Counted from the first letter of the stretch, positions 1 to 8,889 are shown. The stretch: 64,000 nt of DNA from Parvibaculaceae bacterium PLY_AMNH_Bact1 (GCA_032881465.1 CP126168.1:3101501-3165500), one strand, 5' to 3'. Notes: a model not told the origin generated them from the sequence alone. Numbers and translations are program-made.

Positions 1-23
1 GACCTGTCAATGGAGCAGGTATA

Positions 24-46
24 TGAGGTGGTAACAGCCCACCTCA
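24..46 (-). terminator. Hairpin downstream of the DUF6165 gene
   Basis: Eight-base arms (TGAGGTGG and CCACCTCA) separated by a seven-base loop lie just beyond the stop codon of the leftward DUF6165 gene. No T-run follows in the direction of that gene, so a Rho-independent terminator is only a guess. It may simply be an mRNA 3' stabilising hairpin. Confidence 0.25.
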
Positions 47-50
47 AAAA

Positions 51-452
51 TCACTCAAATTCGGTATAGGACTTTTCTTCAATCACTTGCGCGCCGGTCG
101 CCAGATTGATGTCCTTCTTGATCGCCGCGCGTTTGTCATTGGTGACATAGACCGCCCGGGCCAACGCCACGAACTTTTCTCCAAAATCTTTGTCGCGCTC
201 ACATTCCCGGATATCGTCTTCAATCACCCAGAGCGCTTGATTCACTTCCTTCAACGCCGCCGTGAGGTTTTGAAGCTCCGCCGTATCCTCCAGAGCTGCA
301 TCACGCGCCGCGCTCAAAACCTCCAGCTCATAGCGGACGTTCTTCAGTTTGGCTTCGTCGCTCATCCGTTCGGATTTGATGGTGAGGATGGTGATCTTAT
401 CGATCAGCTCACCTGCACCTACTTCGATCATGATGGGTTGCGTATCGGCCAT
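51..452 (-). CDS. DUF6165 family protein
   Basis: A 133-residue protein of unknown function. Its N-terminus reads MIEVGAGELIDKITILTIK, the hallmark opening of the DUF6165 family, followed by a long charged helical stretch (about residues 25-110). The reading frame stays open for another 45 codons upstream, but the chosen ATG is preceded by a purine-rich GAGAG at a good distance, and family similarity begins only here. There is no signal peptide or membrane segment, so it is probably cytoplasmic. In other bacteria the family is often found near glycan or surface-polysaccharide genes. Nothing nearby supports that role here, and no function is assigned. Confidence 0.75.
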   Translation of the reverse strand: MADTQPIMIEVGAGELIDKITILTIKSERMSDEAKLKNVRYELEVLSAARDAALEDTAELQNLTAALKEVNQALWVIEDDIRECERDKDFGEKFVALARAVYVTNDKRAAIKKDINLATGAQVIEEKSYTEFE

Positions 453-621
453 AGAACTCTCGCTTAAATCTGAAGACAGTTTCATCTCGGAAAGCCGCTT
501 TATAGAGGAACTTAGGAAGACGGCCCAGCCCTTAATATGACCATTCCGAACACCGACCAGACGTGCCAAAATGCCCAAAAGCAACAAGTCGCACCAATCT
601 TGGACCTTCTGAGGACGTTAG

Positions 622-963
622 ATGTCGAGTGAAACCGCTGCCCTGTCCTGGGCGCGCCGCCTCCAGGAGGAACGCCGTCTCCACATTCGGGCAAACCAAC
701 CCTGGCTCAGGGTGGAAACAGAAGGCTTTGCCTATATCGTCCATGACTGGTCGGTTAGCGGCGCTGCAATCGACCATTTCCATTGCAGCGGCTCCGTCGG
801 CAGTCTCGTGACAGGACAAGTGGGCTGGTCTGGTTCGGAGACACTCTCCCCCTTTCAAGCAGATATTGTGCGCCAGGACGGCGCGGGTCGCACGGCGCTG
901 CGCTGGCTCAATATGGATGCGGCCCTCCAGCGCGAGCTGGACCAGATCGCCCGCCACCGCTGA
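622..963 (+). CDS. PilZ-domain-like protein
   Basis: A small protein of 113 residues occupied almost entirely by a PilZ-like beta-barrel. Both c-di-GMP binding signatures are visible: RxxxR at residues 19-23 (RLHIR) and DxSxxG at 42-47 (DWSVSG), followed by beta strands ending in an alternating pattern around ADIVRQDG and TALRWL. PilZ domains bind the second messenger c-di-GMP and act as adaptors for motility, adhesion or polysaccharide synthesis. The gene stands alone between a leftward gene and an enoyl-CoA hydratase-like gene, so its partner cannot be inferred. The assignment rests on the two motifs and the length. Confidence 0.6.
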   Translation: MSSETAALSWARRLQEERRLHIRANQPWLRVETEGFAYIVHDWSVSGAAIDHFHCSGSVGSLVTGQVGWSGSETLSPFQADIVRQDGAGRTALRWLNMDAALQRELDQIARHR

Positions 964-1008
964 TCAGAGCATTCCAAGAAACCAATCTATGGCCGGGAGG
1001 ATAGTGTC

Positions 1009-1818
1009 ATGACCACCTACAAAACATTGAAAATCGAAAAACAGGGCGCCGTCGACTGGGTCACAATGAACCGTCCCGATGCGCTGAATGCCATGAACCC
1101 AGAACTCGTCACCGACCTGCTCAATTATTTTGGCGGGCTCTATATGGATCATAGTGTGCGGGTGGTCGTGCTTCGCGGCGCGGGACGGGCTTTCTGCGCC
1201 GGTCTCGATCTGAAAGATCGGTCAAACACACCAGAGACTGATACGACGTCAAGCCCACAAGCGGGCCTGGTTGGTCAACGGCGGATCAGCGAGATTGTCA
1301 TGCGCATGCGACGCGCGCCGCAACCCATCATCTCTTTGGTACATGGACCGGCCTGCGGCGGCGGCTTTGCCCTGGCACTTGCAAGCGACATTCGCATTGC
1401 CGGCGAGAGCGCACGCATGAACGCTGCTTTCATCCGTATTGGTCTCTCTGCCTGCGATATTGGCGTGAGTTACTTCTTACCGCGCCTTGTCGGGGTTTCC
1501 GTCGCCAGTGAACTCATGATGACGGGGCGCTTCATCAACGCGTCGCGCGCAGAACGTGTAGGACTCGTCTCCGAAGTTGTCCCCGATGATCAACTCGCGC
1601 AAGCAGTGCAGCCCTATCTCGACGAAATGCTGACAACAACACCGCTGGGACTCCGCCTCACCAAAGAATGCCTGAACATGAGCGTCGACGCAGGCAGCCT
1701 CGAAGCCGCCGTCGCCATGGAAGATCGCAACCAGATTCTCTGCGCCCAGACGGATGATTTTCGTGAGGGGATCAGCGCATTTCTGGGGAAACGGGCGCCG
1801 AATTATCAAAATACTTGA
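1009..1818 (+). CDS. Enoyl-CoA hydratase/isomerase family protein
   Basis: A crotonase-fold protein of 269 residues, the usual length. Oxyanion-hole segments are clear: GAGRAFCAGLDLKD (about residues 57-70) and GPACGGGFALALASD (about 111-125). The two catalytic glutamates of true enoyl-CoA hydratases are missing: the first position is Ala in GGGFALA, and the second falls in the AAFIRIGL segment. An aspartate in GLSACDIG aligns with the third acidic residue of dienoyl-CoA isomerases. It may therefore be an isomerase or a crotonase with other chemistry rather than a hydratase. A GGAGG-type ribosome site precedes the ATG. It is followed after 167 bases by an acyl-CoA dehydrogenase, consistent with fatty-acid or branched-acid catabolism. 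Confidence 0.85.
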   Translation: MTTYKTLKIEKQGAVDWVTMNRPDALNAMNPELVTDLLNYFGGLYMDHSVRVVVLRGAGRAFCAGLDLKDRSNTPETDTTSSPQAGLVGQRRISEIVMRMRRAPQPIISLVHGPACGGGFALALASDIRIAGESARMNAAFIRIGLSACDIGVSYFLPRLVGVSVASELMMTGRFINASRAERVGLVSEVVPDDQLAQAVQPYLDEMLTTTPLGLRLTKECLNMSVDAGSLEAAVAMEDRNQILCAQTDDFREGISAFLGKRAPNYQNT

Positions 1819-1985
1819 TCCTCTGCGGTCACAATTCGGCAATATCCCTGATTTTCGTGGGGGAACCTACGATTTTTGCTGGACTCTTAAGGGTAATAAA
1901 GCGTCGAATCTGCTCGACAAACGCGTTCGGACGAATAGAATTCGGGCCGCTTACTGACAATTTTGAAAATTGAGGACACGACGCC

Positions 1986-3845
1986 ATGCCATCTTATAAG
2001 GCGCCTGTTGAGGACTTCATGTTCCTCTTCCACGAACTTCTTGAAATCGACAAACGCTCCGACTTGCCCGGTTTCGAAGACCTAACCCCCGACATGACCG
2101 GAGCTATTCTCGAAGGCGGCGCGAAATTTTGTGAAGAAGTTTTGCAGCCCCTGAACCAGGTCGGCGACGAACACGGCTGCGTTCTGGAAAACGGTGTTGT
2201 TCGCACACCACCAGGTTTCAAAGAAGCCTTTGAAAAATATTGTGAAGACGGCTGGAACCGCCTAGGCGCGTCCGAAGAAATGGGCGGCGCAGGTCTCCCC
2301 TCTGTCATCACCTTCGCCTTCTCAGAAATGGGATCGTCTGCAAACCAGGCCTTCACAATGTATCCCGGCCTGACCAACGCCGCCTACGGCGCGCTGCATG
2401 CAACAGGCGAAGACTGGATGAAGGAACATGTCGTTCCGAAGATGGTCGCGGGTGAATGGACCGGCACCATGTGTCTGACAGAGCCACATTGTGGTACGGA
2501 TCTGAAGCTCATGCGCACCAATGCGGTTGAGCAGGAAGACGGCACGTACCGGATGAACGGCACGAAGATCTTCATCTCTGGTGGCGACCACGACATGACC
2601 GACAATATCGTTCACATGGTGATTGCAAAAATCCCAGGTGAAGACGGCAAGCTTGCCAACGACCTGTCGACCGTGAACTTCTTCATGGTTCCAAAATTCA
2701 TTGTCGATCCCGAAACTGGTGAAATGGGCCAGCGCAACGGCGTCTCCACCGGCTCCATCGAAAAGAAGATGGGCATCAAGGGCAACGCAACTTGCGTACT
2801 GAACTTCGACAATGCAGTCGCCTACAAATTAGGCGGCGCACCTAAGAAGGTCAAAAAGGACGCGGACGGCAAAGAAGTAAAATCCAAATCGTCCGGCATG
2901 GCTGGCATGTTTGGCATGATGAACGGCGCCCGCATGGGTGTTGGCATCCAGGGCATCGCCGTTGGCGAAGTTGCCGTGCAAAACGGTGCAGCTTACACAC
3001 TCGAGCGGACAGCCGGGCGCTCGCTGACTGGCGCTAAGAACCCAGATCAGTCAGCCGACCCGATCATCGTGCATCCGGACGTGCGTCGCCTGCTGTTGCA
3101 GTCACGCTCCTTCGTCGAAGGTGCCCGCGCACTTGCCATGTATGTCTCCATGCTTTTCACCGTGCAGAACAGTGCAGCCGATGAGAAGGAACGGGAAGAA
3201 GCCGCAGATCTCAGTCAGCTTCTGACACCGGTGATTAAGGGCTACTTCACAGACAAAGGCTTTGAAGCAGCAAACGCGTCCATGCAGGTCTTTGGGGGTC
3301 ACGGCTATGTCCGCGACCATGGCATGGAGCAGTTCGTCCGCGACGCTCGCATCAACCAGGTCTATGAGGGCGCCAACGGCGTTCAGGCGCTTGATCTTGT
3401 CGGTCGGAAAATGACCGCCAAGGGTGGCCGCGCCACAATGACCTTCTTCGGCAAGATCGAAGCTTTCATCAAAGAGAATGAAGGCGACGAAGCGATGAAA
3501 CCTTACATCGAGCCGCTTAAGGTTGGATATGAGCGCATGGGCAAGGCCGCTGGCTGGCTCATGGAAAATGCGCCGAAGAATTTCGACAATGCAGGCGCCG
3601 CCTCATACGAAATGATGAACATCTTCGGTGTGGTATCCCTTGGCTGGATGTGGGCACAGACGGCTAAAGTCGCCCTGGCCAAACTCGCAGCAGGCGAAGG
3701 CAATGCGGACTTCTACAACCGCAAGCTGGTTCTCGCGAAGTTCTGGCTGGAGCGCGAAGTGCCAAACACAGCCGCTTACCTTGAGCGCATTGAGTTGGGG
3801 TCCGAGGATCTGATGAAACTCGAAGAAGATGCGTTCGTAGCGTAA
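1986..3845 (+). CDS. Acyl-CoA dehydrogenase, long bacterial form (DmdC-like)
   Basis: FAD-dependent alpha,beta-dehydrogenation of an acyl-CoA. At 619 residues it is about 200 longer than classical acyl-CoA dehydrogenases and has the layout of the large bacterial group that includes 3-methylmercaptopropionyl-CoA dehydrogenase: a short N-terminal extension (YKAPVEDFMFLFHEL), acyl-CoA dehydrogenase N, middle (MCLTEPHCGTDLK) and C domains, then a bacterial C-terminal alpha-helical domain (about 480-610). The catalytic glutamate is expected in NQVYEGANGVQ (about residue 460), and the FAD-binding FGGHGYVRDHGMEQ block precedes it. The substrate cannot be read from sequence; a fatty acyl-CoA or a sulfur-containing acyl-CoA is possible. 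A strong terminator follows. Confidence 0.88.
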   Translation: MPSYKAPVEDFMFLFHELLEIDKRSDLPGFEDLTPDMTGAILEGGAKFCEEVLQPLNQVGDEHGCVLENGVVRTPPGFKEAFEKYCEDGWNRLGASEEMGGAGLPSVITFAFSEMGSSANQAFTMYPGLTNAAYGALHATGEDWMKEHVVPKMVAGEWTGTMCLTEPHCGTDLKLMRTNAVEQEDGTYRMNGTKIFISGGDHDMTDNIVHMVIAKIPGEDGKLANDLSTVNFFMVPKFIVDPETGEMGQRNGVSTGSIEKKMGIKGNATCVLNFDNAVAYKLGGAPKKVKKDADGKEVKSKSSGMAGMFGMMNGARMGVGIQGIAVGEVAVQNGAAYTLERTAGRSLTGAKNPDQSADPIIVHPDVRRLLLQSRSFVEGARALAMYVSMLFTVQNSAADEKEREEAADLSQLLTPVIKGYFTDKGFEAANASMQVFGGHGYVRDHGMEQFVRDARINQVYEGANGVQALDLVGRKMTAKGGRATMTFFGKIEAFIKENEGDEAMKPYIEPLKVGYERMGKAAGWLMENAPKNFDNAGAASYEMMNIFGVVSLGWMWAQTAKVALAKLAAGEGNADFYNRKLVLAKFWLEREVPNTAAYLERIELGSEDLMKLEEDAFVA

Positions 3846-3885
3846 AACCTTCAGTCTATAATTGAGTTTCGTTGACGAAAATACG

Positions 3886-3915
3886 AAGCCCCGGTGGAAA
3901 CATCGGGGCTTTTGT
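3886..3915 (+). terminator. Rho-independent terminator of the acyl-CoA dehydrogenase
   Basis: Perfect eight-base arms AAGCCCCG and CGGGGCTT around a ten-base loop, followed by TTGTTT. It lies 40 bases after the acyl-CoA dehydrogenase stop and upstream of the start chosen for the PAS_5 gene. Confidence 0.85.
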
Positions 3916-3979
3916 TTGTCTTCTGGCAAGAATTGAACACCCATACTGCCGCATCAATCTTCATGAGTTGCGCGGGTGT

Positions 3980-4537
3980 GTGGTGGCGATTTTTAACTCT
4001 CCCTATTTCAATCAAGTAAAAGCCTACTGGCAATCTGTGGCGGGAGACGGCGTGCCAAACGTCAGCGCCTTCGATCTCATTCAAATTCCTTCAGCCTTAC
4101 CTGACATCACCTTTTGGGAAATGTATCCCGACGGACGCGTCATCTGCAGAATGGTCGGCACCGCAGTCATAGCGCGTATGAAATCAGATATCACAGGCGT
4201 CGAACTATCGGCCGCCATCCCCCCTTCCACAGAGTTCAATTTGACGGATGACTTGCGGATGCTGTTCTCACAGCCTTGCGCGCTCTTTCAGGTTTTGGTC
4301 AATCGACACGTAACGGGGAAGATTGCCCGCATGGAGACGCTGACATTTCCCCTTGCCGCTGACAAAGGCAGTAACCCCAAACTAGTGACCGTCAATCACA
4401 TGCTCGAAACGATCAAATATGCAGACGACCAGACCACAGAAACGCTGGAACTGATGCGCACAATAGAAGACCATAGATTTGTCGATCTGGGCTCTGGCCT
4501 GCCCAGTGTTAAAAATGCACAACAGATTACAGGATAA
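3980..4537 (+). CDS. PAS_5 domain protein
   Basis: A 185-residue protein whose central part matches the alphaproteobacterial PAS_5 family: YWQSVAGDGVPNVSAFD near the N-terminus, IQIPSALPDITFWEM, then CRMVGTAVIARMKSDITG, which is the typical RLVGT...G...TG core. Such proteins are predicted sensory or regulatory proteins without an output domain. The frame is open further upstream, but the earlier TTG at 3872 lies before the terminator hairpin of the previous gene, so a GTG at 3980 (or the next codon) is preferred. The ribosome site is weak and the exact start is uncertain. The gene is monocistronic or leads into the agmatinase operon 62 bases later. Confidence 0.65.
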   Translation: MVAIFNSPYFNQVKAYWQSVAGDGVPNVSAFDLIQIPSALPDITFWEMYPDGRVICRMVGTAVIARMKSDITGVELSAAIPPSTEFNLTDDLRMLFSQPCALFQVLVNRHVTGKIARMETLTFPLAADKGSNPKLVTVNHMLETIKYADDQTTETLELMRTIEDHRFVDLGSGLPSVKNAQQITG

Positions 4538-4599
4538 GACTTCCTTCCCTCTTCCCTGAAGCAGCCACATGTCTCATTCTAAGTCCTGAGGAGAGACCA

Positions 4600-5565
4600 A
4601 TGGCTGACTATGATCCATCCCAGATTGGCGAAGAAAAAGGTGATGCCGCTTTTACGCGAACATCGCCCCATGGCGGCTCCTATGAGGCTACCTATGCAGG
4701 CGCAACGAGCTTCCTGCGATGTCAGTACACCCGCGACCTGACGGAATTTGATGTCGCAGTTTCCGGCGTACCCTTTGATCTTGCAACCACCGGCCGTCCC
4801 GGCGCGCGGCTTGGGCCACGCGCTGTCCGCGAGGCCTCCGTCAATCTCGCATGGGATCAGCCTCAAGGCTGGGAGTTTAACCCGTTAGACCAATTGAAAG
4901 TAGCCGATTGGGGCGATTGTGTTTTTGATCCCGGCAGGCCTGAAACATGGATCGACCGGTTGGAAGCCCACGCGGCAGAAATCCTGGCGACAGACACCGC
5001 CATGCTCACCATTGGCGGGGATCATTTCATCTCCTACCCGATGGTGAAAGCCCATGCAGCAAAGCATGGTGCCCTTTCTCTCATCCACTTCGATGCGCAC
5101 TCAGACACTTGGGAAGACGCTGATGGCCGCATTGATCACGGCACCATGTTTTATCACGCGAAAGAACAGGGACTCATTGTGCCCGAACGCTCCATCCAGG
5201 TAGGGCTGAGAACCCACAATCCAAAAACGCATGGCTTCAACATCTTGGATGCCACAGAGACGTGTGATACGGACGCCAGCATTATTGCCGCGAAAATAAG
5301 AGAGGCTGTGGGCGCAGATCCCGTTTATCTGACCTTCGACATAGATTGTCTCGACCCGGCTTACGCGCCAGGAACCGGCACGCCTTGCGTCGGTGGTCTG
5401 ACGACCCGTCATGCACTTGATATTTTGCGAGCTCTTGAAGGCATCAACCTTGTAGGCATGGACGTGGTGGAAGTGGCCCCCGCCTATGACGTGAGCGAAA
5501 TCACTGCACTGGCAGGCGCCACCATCGCCTACCAGCTGCTCGCGCTCTACGCTGCAAGACCATGA
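4600..5565 (+). CDS. speB: Agmatinase (ureohydrolase family)
   Basis: Hydrolyses agmatine to putrescine and urea with a binuclear manganese centre; related guanidino acids are possible substrates. The 321-residue protein shows all metal-ligand blocks of the arginase/agmatinase family: GGDHF (about 144-148), FDAHSDTW (about 166-173) and FDIDCLDPAYAPG (about 246-258). An N-terminal extension with a SYEATYAGATSFLR segment resembles the agmatinase branch rather than arginase. GAGGAGA precedes the ATG closely. Its stop overlaps the ATG of the following GNAT gene by four bases, so the two are translationally coupled. A role in polyamine or guanidine metabolism is inferred. Confidence 0.85.
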   Translation: MADYDPSQIGEEKGDAAFTRTSPHGGSYEATYAGATSFLRCQYTRDLTEFDVAVSGVPFDLATTGRPGARLGPRAVREASVNLAWDQPQGWEFNPLDQLKVADWGDCVFDPGRPETWIDRLEAHAAEILATDTAMLTIGGDHFISYPMVKAHAAKHGALSLIHFDAHSDTWEDADGRIDHGTMFYHAKEQGLIVPERSIQVGLRTHNPKTHGFNILDATETCDTDASIIAAKIREAVGADPVYLTFDIDCLDPAYAPGTGTPCVGGLTTRHALDILRALEGINLVGMDVVEVAPAYDVSEITALAGATIAYQLLALYAARP

Positions 5566-6014
5566 AATTCACGTTCCGGCCCATAACACCATCAGACCGC
5601 GAACTCATTGAGGAACTGGTGCGCGCCTATTATGCCTTTGACGGTCTCACCTATGACCCAACGCTTCATGGGCCCGCGCTGGATCAGTTGGCCCAAGGCG
5701 ACCCGGCAGTAAAAATCTGGATTGTGGAGGCGGACAGGGAACCAGCAGGTTACCTCATCCTCACAATCGGTTTCTCTATGTATTATGGCGGTAAGGATGG
5801 CTTCATTGATGAGCTCTTCCTGAAAGACGCTTATCGCGGCAAGGGTGGCGGCGCGGAGATCATGCGCTTTGCCGACGAACAAGCGAAAGAACTTGGGCTC
5901 GCCTACCTCCATCTGGAAGTGACTGAGACCAACACCCGCGCAAGGGGGATCTATGAACGCCGGGGCTTTGCGCCAACGGGGCATATGTTGATGAGCAAGA
6001 GGACGGCACTCTGA
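5562..6014 (+). CDS. GNAT family N-acetyltransferase
   Basis: A 150-residue acetyltransferase of the GNAT fold. The acetyl-CoA pyrophosphate loop is DAYRGKGGGAEIM (about residues 89-101), followed by the beta5/alpha4 region HLEVTETNTRARGIYERRGF, which is canonical. The substrate is unknown. Its position between an agmatinase and a small-molecule kinase-like gene, with an ATGA overlap to the agmatinase, suggests an amine or polyamine acceptor, but this is only context. Confidence 0.85.
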   Translation: MKFTFRPITPSDRELIEELVRAYYAFDGLTYDPTLHGPALDQLAQGDPAVKIWIVEADREPAGYLILTIGFSMYYGGKDGFIDELFLKDAYRGKGGGAEIMRFADEQAKELGLAYLHLEVTETNTRARGIYERRGFAPTGHMLMSKRTAL

Positions 6015-6979
6015 CCGACCGCAACCTGGAGCGCCGCCACGCATTCATTGATCTGTCTGACGATGAGATTCGCAAGCTCATCGCACCCGCCTTCGGCAGG
6101 AATGCGCTAGACCACTCAACGCAGCTGAGTGGCGGACGCGTCAATTCCAACTATGCGTTGAGTTTGAAGGTCGAACCATTCAACGCAGTCCTCCGCCTCT
6201 ATGCGCGCGGACAAAACACCTGTCGGATAGAACGGGACATTCTTCAGACCCTTGAAGCGCGAGCCCCTGTAGCGAAAGTGCTCCTGGACGGATCAGACAG
6301 CACCCATCCTTTTCTGGTGCTTTCCTGGATCAACGGCGAGACACTGGACAACACGCTCGATCAGCAATCTCAGAACACGGCACACCTCGGAAGCCAGGCA
6401 GGGGAAGTCCTTGCCCACATCCACCGGATAGAGTTCCCAGAAGCAGGCTTCTTCGGGGAAAACCTCAAGATTGAAAACACCTTCCCTCTTGGAAAAGAGA
6501 GTTTTCGATCGTTTGTAGGACCGGCCATAGAGGCAAGAGCCGGAACACGCCTGGGCAAGGATCGAACTGAAAAGTTGCGCCTATTCTCCAGGTGGGCTGC
6601 GCCTTTGCTGGATCAGTTGCCAAAGCGCGTCTGCCTGGTTCACAGCGACTTCAACCCACCAAATCTTATGGTCTTTCAGGGAAAGCTCGCCGGTGTGCTC
6701 GACTGGGAATTTGCGCACGCAGGTGCCCCGCTGACAGATATCGCCAACATGTTGCGCCATCGTCCCTACCAGCCACCTGAATTCGGCGAGGCTTTTGTCG
6801 CTGCTTATGAAGCAACAGCTGGCGCGCTGCCTACCCACTGGCAGTCGCTTTCCCGCATCCTCGACTTGATGGCCCAAATCGAGATGCTCGATGCACCTGG
6901 GGACCGGCCAGGCGTCTTCAAATGGGCGATCGAACGTATCGAAGACACAATGAGATTTGTCGAAAACGATTTGGGCTGA
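6011..6979 (+). CDS. Aminoglycoside phosphotransferase family kinase (non-standard start)
   Basis: An APH-fold small-molecule kinase. Catalytic loop VHSDFNPPNLMVF (HxDxxxxN) and metal-binding GVLDWEFAHAG are present, as is the substrate-loop region CRIERDILQTL. The first ATG/GTG/TTG-type codon (TTG 6158) would cut off the N-terminal lobe segment GGRVNSNYALSLKVEPFNAVLRLY, which clearly belongs to the kinase fold. The frame is open back to 5957 but contains no ATG, GTG or TTG before 6158. The CTG at 6011 overlaps the upstream stop (CTGA) and has AGAGGA seven bases before it, so it is proposed as the start, giving 322 residues. The function is probably phosphorylation of a metabolite, not resistance. 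Confidence 0.75.
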   Translation: MTDRNLERRHAFIDLSDDEIRKLIAPAFGRNALDHSTQLSGGRVNSNYALSLKVEPFNAVLRLYARGQNTCRIERDILQTLEARAPVAKVLLDGSDSTHPFLVLSWINGETLDNTLDQQSQNTAHLGSQAGEVLAHIHRIEFPEAGFFGENLKIENTFPLGKESFRSFVGPAIEARAGTRLGKDRTEKLRLFSRWAAPLLDQLPKRVCLVHSDFNPPNLMVFQGKLAGVLDWEFAHAGAPLTDIANMLRHRPYQPPEFGEAFVAAYEATAGALPTHWQSLSRILDLMAQIEMLDAPGDRPGVFKWAIERIEDTMRFVENDLG

Positions 6980-7108
6980 ACCCCTCAAATTCACGTTTCG
7001 CAAGCCCCCACCCCATGATAGCGTGCCCGCCATCAAAATCAGGAAGGCACTCGCGTCTTCAAAGACTTAAGCCGCCTTGAGGGTGGCAAACACGAACAGG
7101 GAAAAGAT

Positions 7109-7888
7109 ATGAAGAACCTCTTTGATATCAGCGGCAAAGTCGCCATCGTCACCGGCGGCTCCCGCGGTATTGGTGAAATGATCGCACAAGGCTATGTCGA
7201 AAACGGCGCCAAGGTGTACATCACCGCCCGTAAAGCAGAGGCCTGTGACAACACAGCCGCACGCTTGAGCGAAATCGGCACCTGCATCTCTATTCCCGGA
7301 GATCTCTCCACCGTGGAGGGCGTTACAAAGTTTGCAGAAGAAATCGCGAAGCGCGAAGAAAAAGTCGACATCCTCGTCAACAATGCAGGCGCCGCGTGGG
7401 GCGAACCTCTCGAAGGCTACCCGGAAAGTGGCTGGGACAAGGTCTTTGATATCAACATCAAAGGTCCTTTCTTCCTCATTCAGAAAATGCTGCCGCTCTT
7501 GAAAAAGGCGTCAACCTATGAAGCGCCCGCCCGGATCATCAACACCGCCTCCATCAACGGCATCAACCCACCCATGCTCGAGACCTATGCGTACTCAGCA
7601 TCAAAAGCCGGCATGATCATGCTGACCCGCCACCTAGCACAGCGGCTCGCAAACGACGACATTCTGGTGAACTGCATCGCCCCCGGCCCGTTCCAAAGTC
7701 ACATGATGGCCGCAACCCTGGCCACTCTGGGTGATGAGATTGCCGGTGCTAACCCACGCAAACGGATCGGTCAGCCTGAGGACATCGCAGGCGTGGCCAT
7801 CTTCCTGGCCTCGCGCGCCAGCGCCTACACAACAGGTGCCTGTGTGCCGTGTGACGGCGGTGCCAGCCAGGTTGGCGGTGGTATGTAG
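7109..7888 (+). CDS. SDR family NAD(P)-dependent oxidoreductase
   Basis: A classical short-chain dehydrogenase of 259 residues. Cofactor motif TGGSRGIG (about 16-23), NNAG (about 91-94), catalytic Ser in NTASINGINPP and Tyr-x-x-x-Lys in YSASK (about 166-170). An arginine after the first strand (ARKAE) suggests NADP(H) preference. The spacer of 129 bases from the kinase gene suggests its own promoter. The substrate is unknown; a 3-ketoacyl or hydroxy compound is typical. A bidirectional terminator follows. A GGGAAAAG-like ribosome site precedes the ATG. Confidence 0.85.
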   Translation: MKNLFDISGKVAIVTGGSRGIGEMIAQGYVENGAKVYITARKAEACDNTAARLSEIGTCISIPGDLSTVEGVTKFAEEIAKREEKVDILVNNAGAAWGEPLEGYPESGWDKVFDINIKGPFFLIQKMLPLLKKASTYEAPARIINTASINGINPPMLETYAYSASKAGMIMLTRHLAQRLANDDILVNCIAPGPFQSHMMAATLATLGDEIAGANPRKRIGQPEDIAGVAIFLASRASAYTTGACVPCDGGASQVGGGM

Positions 7889-7942
7889 CCAACGCCCAGA
7901 AAATAAGTCGGCGGCGGCATGTAAACTGCCGAAAAGAGCAAC

Positions 7943-7977
7943 AAAAAAGGGCGGGGACTAAGTCCCCGCCTTTTCTT
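7943..7977. terminator. Bidirectional terminator between SDR and hydrolase genes
   Basis: Arms GGCGGGGA and TCCCCGCC with a five-base loop are flanked by an A-run on the left and TTTTCTTT on the right. It can stop both the rightward SDR transcript and the leftward hydrolase operon. Confidence 0.85.
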
Positions 7978-7992
7978 TGTCGCTCGAAAGGT

Positions 7993-8889
7993 TTAGTCAG
8001 CCGCGACTGACGCCAGCGCGCCACGTGCATGCCCCACGATCAGCTCAATGAACCGTGGACAAAGCGCATCCGGCAAATCATGCCCCATGCCGTCAATGAG
8101 CTCCAATTGCGCGCCGGGCACAGACTTCGCGGTATCAATACCGCCTTCCACGCGCACCAGATTGTCATCCTTCCCGTGGATGACAAGCGTTGGCGTCTTG
8201 ATCTTGCCCAATCGCTCAACACGGCTGCCATCAGCGACGATGGCACAATATTGGCGCATATATCCTTCCGGATAGAACATCCGGTCATAGGCCTCACCAA
8301 TCAGCTCTTCATACTCCGCATCCGTCTTTTTGTAGGCGGGGCTTTCATAGGTCCGCCGACCTTTGATGGCATGCGTAATCACATCCTGGCGTTCCTGACT
8401 GGGCGCAGGCTCATTGAGCGCCTGCTGAGCTTCAGGCGTCGCCCGCGGCACATCCGGATTGCCGGTCGAGGACATAATGGACGTCATCGAGTGAATCCGG
8501 TCGCCATGATTGATCGCGATCAACTGCACGATCATGCCGCCCATGGAGACACCCACAATATGCGCTTTGTCGATGCCGAGCGCGTCCAACACGCCAATCC
8601 CGTCAGCCGCCATATCCGCCATTACATATGGGATATCTGGCGTTTTCCCGGCAAGCAGATCTTTCAACGTTTCGGATGGGTCAGGCGTACCCTCGAACTT
8701 TTGCGAATACCCCACATCCCGATTGTCATAGCGAACAACCCGAAAACCCTGCGCGACGAGCCCGTCAAGAAGCGGTGTCGGCCAGTTGATCAGTTGCGAT
8801 GTGTAGCCGTTCACCAGGAGGATCGTCGGACCATCCTTTGGACCCATATCTTCTACTTCGATGGCAATACCATTTGCTTGCACCTGCAT
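7993..8889 (-). CDS. Alpha/beta hydrolase, tandem paralogue 3
   Basis: An alpha/beta-hydrolase-fold enzyme of 298 residues, third and last in a leftward series of three paralogues. The nucleophile elbow is GVSMGGM (Ser about 115); the acid is in HGKDDNLVRVEGG, and the histidine in GMGHDLPDAL. The oxyanion region is LVNGYTSQLINWP. No signal peptide is seen. All three copies share the block RYDNRDVG/RFDNRDIG and the C-terminal GMGHD motif, so they arose by duplication. This copy is the most diverged: the LLxMGL block of the other two is LLVNGY here. Likely a carboxylesterase or lactone hydrolase with a hydrophobic substrate; the exact substrate is unknown. Confidence 0.85.
   Translation of the reverse strand: MQVQANGIAIEVEDMGPKDGPTILLVNGYTSQLINWPTPLLDGLVAQGFRVVRYDNRDVGYSQKFEGTPDPSETLKDLLAGKTPDIPYVMADMAADGIGVLDALGIDKAHIVGVSMGGMIVQLIAINHGDRIHSMTSIMSSTGNPDVPRATPEAQQALNEPAPSQERQDVITHAIKGRRTYESPAYKKTDAEYEELIGEAYDRMFYPEGYMRQYCAIVADGSRVERLGKIKTPTLVIHGKDDNLVRVEGGIDTAKSVPGAQLELIDGMGHDLPDALCPRFIELIVGHARGALASVAAD

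Noticed and set aside
1819-1985. Possible small gene between the enoyl-CoA hydratase-like and acyl-CoA dehydrogenase genes
   Set aside because: The overlapping 67-codon frame starts inside the upstream gene and has no ribosome site or similarity; treated as a promoter region.
3872-3979. Upstream extension of the PAS_5 gene from TTG 3872
   Set aside because: It would place the start before the terminator hairpin of the preceding gene.
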